Origin: JBBTXG01 sp038062375
GTDB taxonomy: Bacteria > Patescibacteriota > Minisyncoccia > Minisyncoccales > UBA10102
Assembly (NCBI GenBank): GCA_038062375.1
Contig: JBBTXG010000005.1
Coordinates: forward strand, 157,056-221,055
Direction: 5' to 3'
DNA: 64,000 nt
Shown here: positions 8,163 to 17,339 of the stretch, piece after piece
Position numbering within the stretch: position 1 is the stretch's first letter
How the letters are laid out: every line of letters starts with the position of its first letter
Notes under the pieces: generated by a model
Seen by the model: only the letters and a program-made list of their open reading frames with translations
Database searches by the model: none
What the model was told of the DNA's origin: nothing
Position numbers and translations under genes: made by a program

Positions 8163-9353
8163 TTACGAGTTCGATTTTTTCTCGAAGTACTGCATCAGAC
8201 ATGTCTTCAATTGATCCAAATTTTCGTTGCTTGTGCGAAATCCTGAAGCTTGAGGATGCCCACCATACGTATGGAGAAACTTTGCACAATGCTGCATTGC
8301 ATCTACCGTATCCAAACCAGCAGGCGCGCGCACACTCCCGAGACTTTCCTTACGAGTTTTTTTGAAAAGGAACACCGGTTTTCCCGATTCTCTTGAGATG
8401 ATGGAAGCTCCCGCGCCAAGCAATTCATAATCAAATGATTCTCCCCCTTCGAACACCGCGGAATCTGCATTCTTATGAAAAATGCGCGTTCGAAGTTCTT
8501 CTGCGATTTTCTTAATCTGTTCTTTGCGGATTTTGCTTTTTTCCGTAAATGTTTTGAGCATTCTCTTTACTTTCAGCAACGAAGGACAAGTCAAAAAGCG
8601 AAAAGCGCCTGACAATCCTTTCTTGGTATCTCGCACATTTAAAATAGAAATCATCTGCTGCACCTTTTCTTGCAAAGGCCACGGCTCTCCAAAAAGATCC
8701 GACTCAAGAAATGCTCTGATTCCCGGCCTCCAAGAATATGGTAAAGCATCGAGTCCCTCTTGGATAATTGCAACATTGTCAGCTTCTCTTGCCATCATAT
8801 CTGCGATCGTCCCCAAGGCGGCTAGCTCCACCATATTTTTGCGGAGCGAATCTGAGAGATCTCTTCCCAACAGTTCTTGACCCAACCGAAAAGCCAAACC
8901 GCAAGCCGCGAATTCCTTAAAAGGATATTCATCTCCCGGCTGTTTTGGATCTACCACAATATCCGCGTCTGGAAGCTTCCCTAATACTTTGTGATGATCA
9001 ATCACAATAACTTCAAAACCGAGCCCCTTGGCAATTGGAATCTCTTCAAAATTCGAAATGCCCAAATCGAAACAAATCAGCAGCGCGGGCGCGTGATGTT
9101 TCAAACGAGCGAGCGCTTTGCGCGTGATGCCGTATCCTTCCTTCTCTCTATCGGGAAAATAAAACGCTGTTATGATACCGCCAAGACTCTTGATCGCCTC
9201 TTGAAGAATGATCACGGAGCAGATGCCGTCTAAGTCTCCATCCCCATAGAGGATGATATGCTCTTTCTCTTTGATTGCCTTTTTAATTCTCCTTGCAGCT
9301 TTGGTAAGATTTTTGATTTCCATCTCTTTCACAAAAGATTTACAAATTACCAT
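8163..9353 (-). CDS. RecJ-like DHH-family phosphoesterase
   Basis: 396 aa, single-strand exonuclease or nanoRNase-type DHH protein. Motif I is ILYGDGDLDGICS (DxDxDG), motif III is VIVIDHHKVLG, and the DHHA1 domain near the C terminus has HTYGGHPQASGFR, the GGHxxAxG motif. It is shorter than typical bacterial RecJ (about 570 aa) and lacks an obvious OB domain. That fits archaeal-like or CPR RecJ forms. The ATG at 9353 overlaps pgk by 14 bp; an alternative start is MEIKNLTK at 9323. Likely co-transcribed with pgk. Confidence 0.85.
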   Translation of the reverse strand: MVICKSFVKEMEIKNLTKAARRIKKAIKEKEHIILYGDGDLDGICSVIILQEAIKSLGGIITAFYFPDREKEGYGITRKALARLKHHAPALLICFDLGISNFEEIPIAKGLGFEVIVIDHHKVLGKLPDADIVVDPKQPGDEYPFKEFAACGLAFRLGQELLGRDLSDSLRKNMVELAALGTIADMMAREADNVAIIQEGLDALPYSWRPGIRAFLESDLFGEPWPLQEKVQQMISILNVRDTKKGLSGAFRFLTCPSLLKVKRMLKTFTEKSKIRKEQIKKIAEELRTRIFHKNADSAVFEGGESFDYELLGAGASIISRESGKPVFLFKKTRKESLGSVRAPAGLDTVDAMQHCAKFLHTYGGHPQASGFRTSNENLDQLKTCLMQYFEKKSNS

Positions 9354-10413
9354 GAAGGGCTTCTAATCCTGGCAATTTTTCTCCTGCCAGAAAGGCGAGC
9401 ATTGCTCCTCCTCCTGTGGAAACATGATCAAATTGGTCGCGCAAACCATATTCCCCTAAAAACGCAACCAGATCTCCTCCCCCTGCAACAGAAAAGGCTT
9501 TGCTTTTCAGAATAGTTTTTGCGATTGCGAGGGAACCTATAGTATATTGTTCTTCCTCAATTTTCCCAAGAGGCCCTGCCCAAAAAACAGTGTTTGCGCC
9601 TCTCATTTTCTCCTGAAAAAGCGCAATGGTACGCGGTCCGATGTCGAGCGCTCCTTTCTGTTGAGGAATCCCATCAACTGGTCCTATGATTTTCTCCGAT
9701 CCGCGAAACGAAAGTCCTTTCTGTACAATCTCCTCATACACGGGATTTCCTGTCAGAATCGTATCAGCACGAACAGACATTTCGTCAAGAAAATCTGCTT
9801 TCGTCTCAACTTTTGTTCCCCCAACAATCACCACCATTGGTTTTTGAGGATGCTCTCGAATCTCCGAGAGTATCTTTATTTCTCTTTCCAGCAGAAATCC
9901 TGCCCCAGAGGGCAAAAAAGAAGGAATTCCCGCGATAGACGCATGGGCTCGGTGACACGCGTCAAACGCGTCATTGACAAAGATATCTCCTAACCCTGCA
10001 AGACTTCTTGCAAAGTCATCATCGTTTTCCTTCTCTCCTTTCAAGAATCGAAGATTTTCAAGCAGCATCACTTCTCCAGGCTTCATTGCTCTGACTGCTT
10101 CCTGAACTCTTTCTCCTCCCCAATCATCGAGAAACATCACCCTTTTTCCTAACAACTCTTCGAGCCGTTCTCCTACTTTTCTCAAACTTAACTTTTTATT
10201 TTCTATCTTTTGTTTTTGATTTTCCTCTGGTCTTCCCAGATGGCCAATAAGGATGCACCTTGCTCTCTTTTCTATCGCATACTGAATGGTAGGAATACTC
10301 TGGCGCAGCCGAAAATCATCTTCGATACTTCCATTTTCCCCAAGAGGCACATTCAAACTGGATCTGATCAACACTCTTTTCCCTTCAATCACAAAATCTC
10401 TTATTGTCCTCAT
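9340..10413 (-). CDS. pgk: Phosphoglycerate kinase, short
   Basis: 357 aa (family about 390-400). Transfers phosphate from 1,3-bisphosphoglycerate to ADP. The N-domain retains LIGHLGRPE, MLLENLRFLKGE and FVNDAFDACHRAHAS; the C-domain has VIVGGTKVETKADFL, TVFWAGPLG and SVAGGGDLVAFL. The usual substrate motif RVDxNVP reads RSSLNVPLG, so the conserved Asp is replaced by Ser. It follows the ATPase gene by 18 bp and overlaps the DHH gene. Confidence 0.95.
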   Translation of the reverse strand: MRTIRDFVIEGKRVLIRSSLNVPLGENGSIEDDFRLRQSIPTIQYAIEKRARCILIGHLGRPEENQKQKIENKKLSLRKVGERLEELLGKRVMFLDDWGGERVQEAVRAMKPGEVMLLENLRFLKGEKENDDDFARSLAGLGDIFVNDAFDACHRAHASIAGIPSFLPSGAGFLLEREIKILSEIREHPQKPMVVIVGGTKVETKADFLDEMSVRADTILTGNPVYEEIVQKGLSFRGSEKIIGPVDGIPQQKGALDIGPRTIALFQEKMRGANTVFWAGPLGKIEEEQYTIGSLAIAKTILKSKAFSVAGGGDLVAFLGEYGLRDQFDHVSTGGGAMLAFLAGEKLPGLEALHGNL

Positions 10414-10431
10414 GCCTTTTTGCTCTGGGAA

Positions 10432-12156
10432 TTATTCTTTAAAATAAATCGTCTCTCCTGGCTGGAGAACTCCTTTCTTCTTCTCCCCTCTCTCCAAAGG
10501 ATTCTTCGTGGTCGGCCCACCGGCTAATGCTTCTCTCAAAATTTGCCTAAGCGCTTCACGATTTGGCTCTTGAGGCTTTGAGACATTCCCTTGTCTTTCA
10601 TTTCTTCTTTGTGAATGAAAAAATTGAGGTTCGTGGTGCAAAGCTTCTTTGAGTGAAATCGTTCCCCCAAGATCTCTCCTCGGAGGTCTCTCTTCCCCTT
10701 CACGAACAGGAGCTCTCTTGGTAAGCATTAACTTCTTCCTGCAGGATTTACAATACGTGGGGCGTTTTCCATCCGGAGGAAATACCACTTTCGTGTCCCT
10801 TCCGCACTGTGAACATCTTGCGTCATATAAAATCTGCTCCTGGGCTCGCGGAATTGCTGCTGGCGGACCTTGCTGCGCTGGTTCTCTGATGAGAGACCAT
10901 TCCGCAATACTTTTTTCCACGAGCTCAACTGCTGTGCCGTATCGATCTCGAGACGCCTGTATAATTCTTTCTCTCTGCGATTCTTTCAGGACATCCAAAG
11001 GAGGAAGAGTTTCAGCCGAGAAAGGATGGCTTGCAATTCCGTCGATCATAAGCTTCACATAAATTTTGTATTTTCCGAGATTTACAAAATCTTCTTGGGT
11101 GAACTCTGGAGTGAATTCCATTTCGAGAGCTTCCGCATCCTCGGCCCCTATGCGAAACGATACAATCGTGCCCACATTCCCAAATACTGCGTCGCGGACC
11201 GTTTCGTCTAACTGCGCAATATATTGATGGCTCAAAACAAGCGCCAAACGATACTTTCGAGCTTCCGAAAGAATATTCACAAAGCTCTCGGTCGCAAAAT
11301 GCTGAAACTCATCGATATAAAGGAAAAAATCTTTTCGTTCTTCCTCTGGGATATCAACCCGCGACATTGCCGCCAACTGTAACTTGGTGACGAGAAGACC
11401 TCCGAGGAGACGGGAATTGTCCTCCCCTATTCTTCCCTTGGAAATATTCACAAGAAGAATCTTCTGCGTATCCATGAGCTCTCGCATATCAACCGTCGTA
11501 TGGGTTTGCCCTATAATATTCCGAATAAGGGGGTTGGAAACGAATTGGCCAACCTTGTTTTGGATTGCCGCAGTTGCTTCCACCTCATATCGTTGAGTAT
11601 ATCTTGCGTATTCTTGGAACCAAAATGCTTTTACCACAGGATCTTTTACTCTATCCAATACTTCTTTTCGATAGTCAGGATCCGCAAGCATTCGATTGAT
11701 TCCCAGAAGGGTGGAACCTGGATATTCCAGAAGAGCCAAGATTACATTATTTAAAATATACTCCATGCGAGCCGACCATACATCGGGCCATATTTTCTTA
11801 AACACCGACATTAAGCCGGAGACTACAATATGTCTTTTTTCTGCAGCTACTTCTTCCATCACATTAAACGCGATGGGGTATGTAATATCTGCGGGATTAA
11901 AATATACCACATCCCCAATGCGTTCCCTCGGAATAAAATCTAAAAGTTCTTCGACTGCTTCTCCGTGGGGGTCAACAAAGCCCGTTCCATGACCTGCCAG
12001 AATATCTTGAATTGCCATGGTTTTTAACATTTCGGTCTTGCCCATCCCTGTTTTCCCAATGACATAAAAATGCCGACGTCGATCGTCGAGTTTGATGCCG
12101 AATTTCCGTTTAATGTTCCGGAAGTCTGTTTCTCCAAAGAAATTAATTTCAGCCAT
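10432..12156 (-). CDS. VirB4/VirD4-like conjugation-type ATPase with zinc ribbon
   Basis: 574 aa AAA+/FtsK-HerA superfamily ATPase of the type IV secretion coupling group. Walker A is GKTGMGKT (34-41). The Walker B region is FFLYIDEFQHFA near residue 283, and VLSHQYIAQL resembles the sensor motif. The C-terminal part carries a zinc ribbon (CSQCGRD, then CKSCRKK) and a low-complexity tail ending PGETIYFKE. It is paired with the membrane protein just upstream (3-bp gap), an arrangement common in CPR genomes. Possible roles are DNA uptake or transfer, or type IV pilus-like secretion; there is no relaxase nearby. Confidence 0.85.
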   Translation of the reverse strand: MAEINFFGETDFRNIKRKFGIKLDDRRRHFYVIGKTGMGKTEMLKTMAIQDILAGHGTGFVDPHGEAVEELLDFIPRERIGDVVYFNPADITYPIAFNVMEEVAAEKRHIVVSGLMSVFKKIWPDVWSARMEYILNNVILALLEYPGSTLLGINRMLADPDYRKEVLDRVKDPVVKAFWFQEYARYTQRYEVEATAAIQNKVGQFVSNPLIRNIIGQTHTTVDMRELMDTQKILLVNISKGRIGEDNSRLLGGLLVTKLQLAAMSRVDIPEEERKDFFLYIDEFQHFATESFVNILSEARKYRLALVLSHQYIAQLDETVRDAVFGNVGTIVSFRIGAEDAEALEMEFTPEFTQEDFVNLGKYKIYVKLMIDGIASHPFSAETLPPLDVLKESQRERIIQASRDRYGTAVELVEKSIAEWSLIREPAQQGPPAAIPRAQEQILYDARCSQCGRDTKVVFPPDGKRPTYCKSCRKKLMLTKRAPVREGEERPPRRDLGGTISLKEALHHEPQFFHSQRRNERQGNVSKPQEPNREALRQILREALAGGPTTKNPLERGEKKKGVLQPGETIYFKE

Positions 12157-12159
12157 AGT

Positions 12160-13470
12160 TCATTCTTCTTGTACAGGCAATCCTGCAGGTGCTTGCCCTT
12201 TCCTTACCTCTACTCTTGGTGCAGCACCAGAAGGAAATGTGATCTTGCTTGGGAAATGAAACATAGACGCGAGCTCTTCAATATTTAACACAAAGGAGCC
12301 ACCCCCAAATGCTGGCCAGTAAGGACCAAGTCGATTGATGTGCCTCACAAAAAGACGACGCCTGCGCACATATCCTCTCCTCCTATCAAGGGGAAACGTA
12401 AGGATCGTGTGAACCTTTGTTGTCTCTAGAGGTCGCAGAAAATTCGCGTGAGCAGTGCTAAACTGCTGAAAGTAACTCATGGCAAGCGCTTTTGCCGAGC
12501 TGTCGTACTTATCGGTCCTCGCAATATAGACAAATCGAAGCACGGTGTCGAACGAGGGCTTCGAGAGCTTTTCTTCAATTCCGGAAACAATTTCTCTTTC
12601 TCCTGGCGTTAACTTCATCTCGGGCGGAATAATTTCTTGCTGCTGTTGAGCTTGAGGGACCTCGGGAGCCTTTCCCGTGACCAATACGGACCCTACGCTT
12701 CCAAGATCTTGCCAAACCGTAGATGGTTTTACTGGCTCTGGCCTTCGCACCAATTTATCAACAATTTTTCTTCCTTGGGCAACATAGGGCTTTCCTGCCT
12801 CATCGACGGGGGAGAAAGGTGTCATAAGAAAATGAATCCACATGTGCTCCCCTTCTCCCAATCTCGACAGCCCCTCTACAAGAATTGCTATGGGATCTAC
12901 GCGTTTTTCTTCTTTTGTGTCAGGACTCACCTCAAAAAACTTCGAATAGGTTTTGATAGGATAACAGGAGGGATTATTGAGCTTGTAACTGGCACCCCAC
13001 ATGCGCCAATCTTTATTGGGGATATTCTGGGGGATTGCTTTCGTATAATCTTCCACTTCCTGAAGTTCTGCATCCGGGTATTGAGAATAGACCGCTGATT
13101 CAAAGAGTTTACGCTGGCTTTTGGGAATTCGAAGATAGAAATGCACCTGTCCCTCAACAGAGACAATCTCGATGGCAAATCCTAACTGATACTGACCCTC
13201 CAGCCATTTCTCTCTTGGGTTGGGAGGATCGTAGATCTGCCAAAAACCTGAAAAAACGCTCTCCATCGCTTTCAGGGGCTTCTCTACGTTTTGAGGCATT
13301 TTTATCTCAAGGGTAATACGAGGAGTTCTTGCATCAAAGAGGTCACTCCTCCAGTACAGCCAGAAATAGATAAAAGGACGAAACAGAAAAAATGGAGGGA
13401 ATATCCACCACCATGTTTTCAGAAATCCCCACACAAACGCCAGCAGAGGATTAAGGAAAGAAATATCCAT
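12160..13470 (-). CDS. CPR-type membrane protein partnered with ATPase
   Basis: 436 aa of unassigned function. The N terminus (residues about 5-40) is very hydrophobic and aromatic (FVWGFLKTWWWIFPPFFLF), giving one or two membrane spans. It is followed by a large soluble domain with ITLEIKMPQNVEKPLKAME and a conserved-looking RRRRLFVRHINRLGP segment near the C terminus. It resembles the hypothetical that precedes the VirB4-like ATPase in many CPR genomes. The 3-bp spacing to the ATPase implies a shared complex at the membrane. No enzyme motif seen. Confidence 0.75.
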   Translation of the reverse strand: MDISFLNPLLAFVWGFLKTWWWIFPPFFLFRPFIYFWLYWRSDLFDARTPRITLEIKMPQNVEKPLKAMESVFSGFWQIYDPPNPREKWLEGQYQLGFAIEIVSVEGQVHFYLRIPKSQRKLFESAVYSQYPDAELQEVEDYTKAIPQNIPNKDWRMWGASYKLNNPSCYPIKTYSKFFEVSPDTKEEKRVDPIAILVEGLSRLGEGEHMWIHFLMTPFSPVDEAGKPYVAQGRKIVDKLVRRPEPVKPSTVWQDLGSVGSVLVTGKAPEVPQAQQQQEIIPPEMKLTPGEREIVSGIEEKLSKPSFDTVLRFVYIARTDKYDSSAKALAMSYFQQFSTAHANFLRPLETTKVHTILTFPLDRRRGYVRRRRLFVRHINRLGPYWPAFGGGSFVLNIEELASMFHFPSKITFPSGAAPRVEVRKGQAPAGLPVQEE

Positions 13471-13485
13471 TTTTGATTTTGGATT

Positions 13486-14544
13486 TCACGAAGGTGTCGT
13501 CTCCATCAGTGAGTATCTTCCCTCTGCGTCTTTGAAAAAACAATTTCGATCTTGCAAATTTAACACGACGGTGTTTTCTTTCACCTGACGCTGCTCTAAT
13601 GTTTTCTTCACGAGCACCTCTTTTTCCATCGAGACTCCATTTTCTTTGAGGATCTGCACCATTACTTCTTTTACGGTACCGGGTTTATACCCCCACTCAC
13701 TCAAAGCATAAGTCCCTCTTCCCACAAGCACGAATCTGGGATCTTTGATCAACTCATTATGCACGGTCTGCGACAATACCTCTTTTTGCTTCTGATCAAC
13801 CAACGCTTCCTGCAATTCTTTAATCAACTCTGCGACTTGGGAAAAATGGAGAGGTCGCTTCGTTTGTTTGAATACGAGGTATGCCTTATCTTTTATTCCC
13901 CGGGGGCGCACTTCAGCCCATCTCTTCAGTCCCCAATATCCATCGTATCCCTGTCCAATGCGCTTGGAAACCTCAAGAAAAGAAAGGAGGGTATGAGAAG
14001 GAACTTTTACCTGTGTTGTCTCCTGGAACTTTCCAAGCAAATCTTCTTTGAGCTGATCAAAGGGAATGGCTTTCTCTTTTCCTTCAAAATACTTCAACAT
14101 CTCTCTCGCAAGATCGGATGCGCTCTCAAAGAATTCTTTTTTGTTTGACCAAAAGGGATGGAAGTACTCCGTTTCTCTCTGCCCATGGAATTGCTCGCCC
14201 ATATGCAAAAGAAAGATTATGTGGTTTGGCATGGGCTCCGCATCAATAGTCTTTATGAATAAATCTTCTCGTTTCAAATGACCGAGCTTCTTTAAGCTAT
14301 CAGAGAAATATCGCAGTGCTTCCTGTGCTCTTGCCTGATAGCTGATCTCCTCTCGTATTTGCGCAAGTCCTGCCTCCACAATCTGACGCACTCTTTCTCT
14401 GGTGATTCCATGAATCTGCCCGACCGCTTCGAGAGTCTGGGGCTCTTGGTCATTCAAACCAAAACGCCTCGTCAAAATATCTTTTGCCCGGGAAGGCAAG
14501 TCAGAAATAAGAGTAAAGCAAATCTTTCGGTAAGGATATGTCAT
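13486..14544 (-). CDS. Sigma-70 region 4-like / HARE-HTH regulator
   Basis: 352 aa. Residues about 15-60 match sigma-70 region 4 (DILTRRFGLNDQEPQTLEAVG followed by ITRERVRQIVEAGL), the -35-binding helix-turn-helix. Residues about 215-280 look like a HARE-HTH domain (AYLVFKQTKRPLHFSQVAELI), as in the RNA polymerase delta subunit. No region 2 is present, so it cannot act as a normal sigma factor and is more likely an accessory transcription regulator. This domain pairing recurs in CPR genomes. It lies alone between secF and the membrane/ATPase pair. Confidence 0.75.
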   Translation of the reverse strand: MTYPYRKICFTLISDLPSRAKDILTRRFGLNDQEPQTLEAVGQIHGITRERVRQIVEAGLAQIREEISYQARAQEALRYFSDSLKKLGHLKREDLFIKTIDAEPMPNHIIFLLHMGEQFHGQRETEYFHPFWSNKKEFFESASDLAREMLKYFEGKEKAIPFDQLKEDLLGKFQETTQVKVPSHTLLSFLEVSKRIGQGYDGYWGLKRWAEVRPRGIKDKAYLVFKQTKRPLHFSQVAELIKELQEALVDQKQKEVLSQTVHNELIKDPRFVLVGRGTYALSEWGYKPGTVKEVMVQILKENGVSMEKEVLVKKTLEQRQVKENTVVLNLQDRNCFFKDAEGRYSLMETTPS

Positions 14545-14577
14545 GTTGGGTTATTAAAACAAATGTATAAAACTCTG

Positions 14578-15456
14578 TCAAGATGCCCTCCTGCTCCCCA
14601 CCCACGTGATAAGGAGCGCGGGAGCCATGAAAAGCGATGAATAGCTGCCAGCCCCAATTCCAATGAGCAAGGTTAAAGAAAAGTATCTCACGGTCTCTCC
14701 TCCAAAGAAGAATATGGCAAACAAAGAAAGCATAACCGTAAAAGAAATACTAAATGATCGAAAAAGAGTCTGGCGCAAACTCTTGTTTACCGTGTCTTGA
14801 AAATCGACTCCTGTTTTTCTAACCAGATTCTCTCGTATTCGATCGAACAGAACCACGGTATCATTAATCGAATATCCCACAACCGTAAGGAGTGCCACCA
14901 CAATGGGAATTGTAATCTCGACTCCTTGCAACTTCCCGAGCAGAGCGAGCACCCCTAGAGCTACCAGTACGTCGTGGGCAAGCGTGAGAAAAGCTGCTCC
15001 GCTCCATTGCCAAAATTTTACTGGCTGCGTAACCTTGCGAAAGGCAAACGCAATATAAAGGCTGATGACTACGAGGGAAAAGAGAGTAAGAACAATTGCT
15101 TTCCCTCGAAGTTCTTCTCCAATCGCCGGACCAATAGACTCGAACCGTTTCTCTATCGCTTCACTCCCCAATTTCTCGCGCACCTGTTGGATTTCTCCGG
15201 AAAGATGCTTCGTTCGGATAATCACACCTTTCTCTCCGATGGGCTGAATAATCGGGAGACCAATATCTAATCCCGAGAGTTGTTCTTGAATCGTCTGATT
15301 GGAAGGTCTTTCTTTCGCATACTCAATCTCCAGGATGCTTCCTCCTTGAAATTCGATTCCCACATCCAATCCAAACACGGCAATGCTTGCAATGCTTGCG
15401 ACAATCACAAATCCCGAAAAGAAAAGATATAATTTCGTGTAGCGAAAGAAGTTCAT
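14578..15456 (-). CDS. secF: Protein translocase subunit SecF
   Basis: 292 aa, six-helix RND-type membrane protein that with SecD uses the proton gradient to assist Sec export. Marks are the N-terminal helix, VGIEFQGGSILEIE (the SecF GG motif after TM1), GPAIGEELRGKAI before TM2, VVGYSINDTVVLFDRIREN in the TM4-5 region and RSFSISFTVML. Three bp after secD, in the canonical secD-secF order. Confidence 0.96.
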   Translation of the reverse strand: MNFFRYTKLYLFFSGFVIVASIASIAVFGLDVGIEFQGGSILEIEYAKERPSNQTIQEQLSGLDIGLPIIQPIGEKGVIIRTKHLSGEIQQVREKLGSEAIEKRFESIGPAIGEELRGKAIVLTLFSLVVISLYIAFAFRKVTQPVKFWQWSGAAFLTLAHDVLVALGVLALLGKLQGVEITIPIVVALLTVVGYSINDTVVLFDRIRENLVRKTGVDFQDTVNKSLRQTLFRSFSISFTVMLSLFAIFFFGGETVRYFSLTLLIGIGAGSYSSLFMAPALLITWVGSRRAS

Positions 15457-15459
15457 GAT

Positions 15460-16839
15460 TTATCTCCAAAGCCATGCGATCCGTTCCAGTCTTGTATTCG
15501 CAAAAACTCGCAGGAATGTCTTGGTTACAAAAATTGCGGAAATCATGCTTACGAAAATTCCAATGCAGAGCGTAAGCGCAAATCCTTGCACAAACGAAGA
15601 TCCAAACCAAAATAAAATGAGTCCCACCAATAAGGTCGTCACGTTTCCGTCTCGGATCGAAGGCCACGCGCGCCGAAAGCCTTCCTCAATACTCCCGCTA
15701 AAACTCCTTTGATCTCGAAGTTCCTCTCGCATCCTCGAAAAAATGAGAACATTCGCATCCACCGCCATGCCGATGGAAAGGATAAATCCCGCAATTCCAG
15801 CTAACGTGAGCGTAACGGGGATAAATTTGAAAGAAGCAAGCATCAAGAATACATAGATAAGAAGAGCTATGGAGGCGATAAATCCGGGAATCCGATAAAA
15901 AAGAATCATAAACGCAGCCACAAACAAAAACCCAAACAGAGACGCGCGGAGACTTTGCTCAAGAGAAACTTTTCCTAGGGTAGGTCCCACGTTCTGCTGG
16001 GAAATCAGAGTAATGGGCACGGGCAAGGCTCCGGCATTTAAGTCTCTTACAATACGCTGTGCCTCCTGGAGAGTAAAACGTCCCGTAATCTGAGCCTTTC
16101 CTCCAGAAATCACTTCCTGGACCACGGGAATTTGAAGGGGTTGACCATCTAAATAAATCGCAAGGGGGCGCTGCACATTACGGCCAGTAATCTCTTCAAA
16201 CAACTTTGCGCCCTCATCATCAAATTCAAGCTCAATAATCGGCTCTTGTGCGACATTGCCGAATCCTACGGTCGCTTTTTTCAAAAATCTTCCGGTCAAG
16301 GGCGTTGACTGAAAAGGATCTTCTATTTGTCCTTTTTCCTCTTGGAGAACTTTTCGATTGTTCTCTCTAATCGCCTCATAATTTTCTTTTGGTTCTCGAA
16401 ATTCGAGAAATGGGGTTTGGCCAATCAATTGAATCGCTTCGTTAGGATCGATAATTCCAGCCAACTCCACGATGAGACGGCGCGTATTGCCCGAGCCCTG
16501 AATCTGTACCAGTGGCTCTGCAACCCCAAAAAGATCCACCCTCCGTTCAATTACGTCACGGAGCCCCTGCATCGCGGAATCATGCTCCCCCTGTCCAATC
16601 TGCGAGAGATCCGCCTCGTACACAAAATGAATCCCTCCTTGGAGATCCAGTCCAAGACGAAAGGGAATCAACGGAACACGAGGCACATTGGGAAGCTTTT
16701 GCAACACAGAAATTTCATTCTTCTTTGCGTTCACCGCATCAATGCCGCGATTGACGTACCCCGGAAAAACAAAGGCACCGGCAATAAGGGCTCCCAGAAA
16801 AATAACAAACACCGTAGCCCAAATCCTGCTTTTCTTCAT
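15460..16839 (-). CDS. secD: Protein translocase subunit SecD
   Basis: 459 aa. Partner of SecF in the accessory Sec motor. Residues 9-28 form TM1; LGLDLQGGIHFVYEAD is the D1 motif and IVELAGIIDPNEAIQLIGQTPFLEF is typical of the periplasmic domain. GPTLGKVSLEQSL precedes TM2, and GMAVDANVLIFSRMREEL carries the conserved Asp of the proton path. The periplasmic part is shorter than in E. coli SecD (615 aa). Confidence 0.96.
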   Translation of the reverse strand: MKKSRIWATVFVIFLGALIAGAFVFPGYVNRGIDAVNAKKNEISVLQKLPNVPRVPLIPFRLGLDLQGGIHFVYEADLSQIGQGEHDSAMQGLRDVIERRVDLFGVAEPLVQIQGSGNTRRLIVELAGIIDPNEAIQLIGQTPFLEFREPKENYEAIRENNRKVLQEEKGQIEDPFQSTPLTGRFLKKATVGFGNVAQEPIIELEFDDEGAKLFEEITGRNVQRPLAIYLDGQPLQIPVVQEVISGGKAQITGRFTLQEAQRIVRDLNAGALPVPITLISQQNVGPTLGKVSLEQSLRASLFGFLFVAAFMILFYRIPGFIASIALLIYVFLMLASFKFIPVTLTLAGIAGFILSIGMAVDANVLIFSRMREELRDQRSFSGSIEEGFRRAWPSIRDGNVTTLLVGLILFWFGSSFVQGFALTLCIGIFVSMISAIFVTKTFLRVFANTRLERIAWLWR

Positions 16840-16869
16840 GGTTCACAGTGTACCATCCAAACCCAAAAA

Positions 16870-17328
16870 TTACCAGTCAATCTTCAAGATCTTATACTCC
16901 ATTTCTCCGTCGGGCACCTGCACTTTTACTTTCGCGCCCTCTCTCTTTCCCAAAAGCGCAGAACCAAGAGGTGATTCAACGGAAATTTTCCCTTCCAAAG
17001 GATTCGCTTCCTGCGCGGTAACGATGAGAAAGGAGATTTTCTGGTTATCGCTCTGGACCAAGACCTTCGACCCTATCTGCGTTTTCCCTGAAGTTGCTGT
17101 CGCAGAAACGATTTTCGCATCTCTTATCTTGCCTTGGAGTTCTCTGATTTTCATTTGCAACGTTACCTGTTGCTCTTTTGCGTCTGCATAATCAAAATTC
17201 TCGCTCAAATCTCCGTGAGCAATTGCTCTTCGGAGTCGCTCGGCGAGTTCCTGCTGCTTTACCGTCTGTAAGTATTCCAATTCCGCTTTTAATTTTTCGA
17301 GCCCCTCTGGGGTAATAAATTGAGACAT
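16870..17328 (-). CDS. greA: Transcription elongation factor GreA
   Basis: Cleavage factor that rescues backtracked RNA polymerase. The coiled coil begins ITPEGLEKLKAELEYLQTVKQ, with the acidic tip at DLSENFDYADAKEQQ. The C-terminal FKBP-like domain has SPLGSALLGKREGAKVKVQVPDG. The start is set at MSQFITPEG; the longer frame to 17361 would overlap the PBP2 gene. Directly downstream of the mre/PBP2 cluster. Confidence 0.96.
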   Translation of the reverse strand: MSQFITPEGLEKLKAELEYLQTVKQQELAERLRRAIAHGDLSENFDYADAKEQQVTLQMKIRELQGKIRDAKIVSATATSGKTQIGSKVLVQSDNQKISFLIVTAQEANPLEGKISVESPLGSALLGKREGAKVKVQVPDGEMEYKILKIDW

Positions 17329-17339
17329 CTTAGGAGATG

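Noticed and set aside
7891..8365. Plus-strand genes in the dedA-recJ gap
   Set aside because: No ribosome site, no recognisable domain, and one runs into the DHH coding region.
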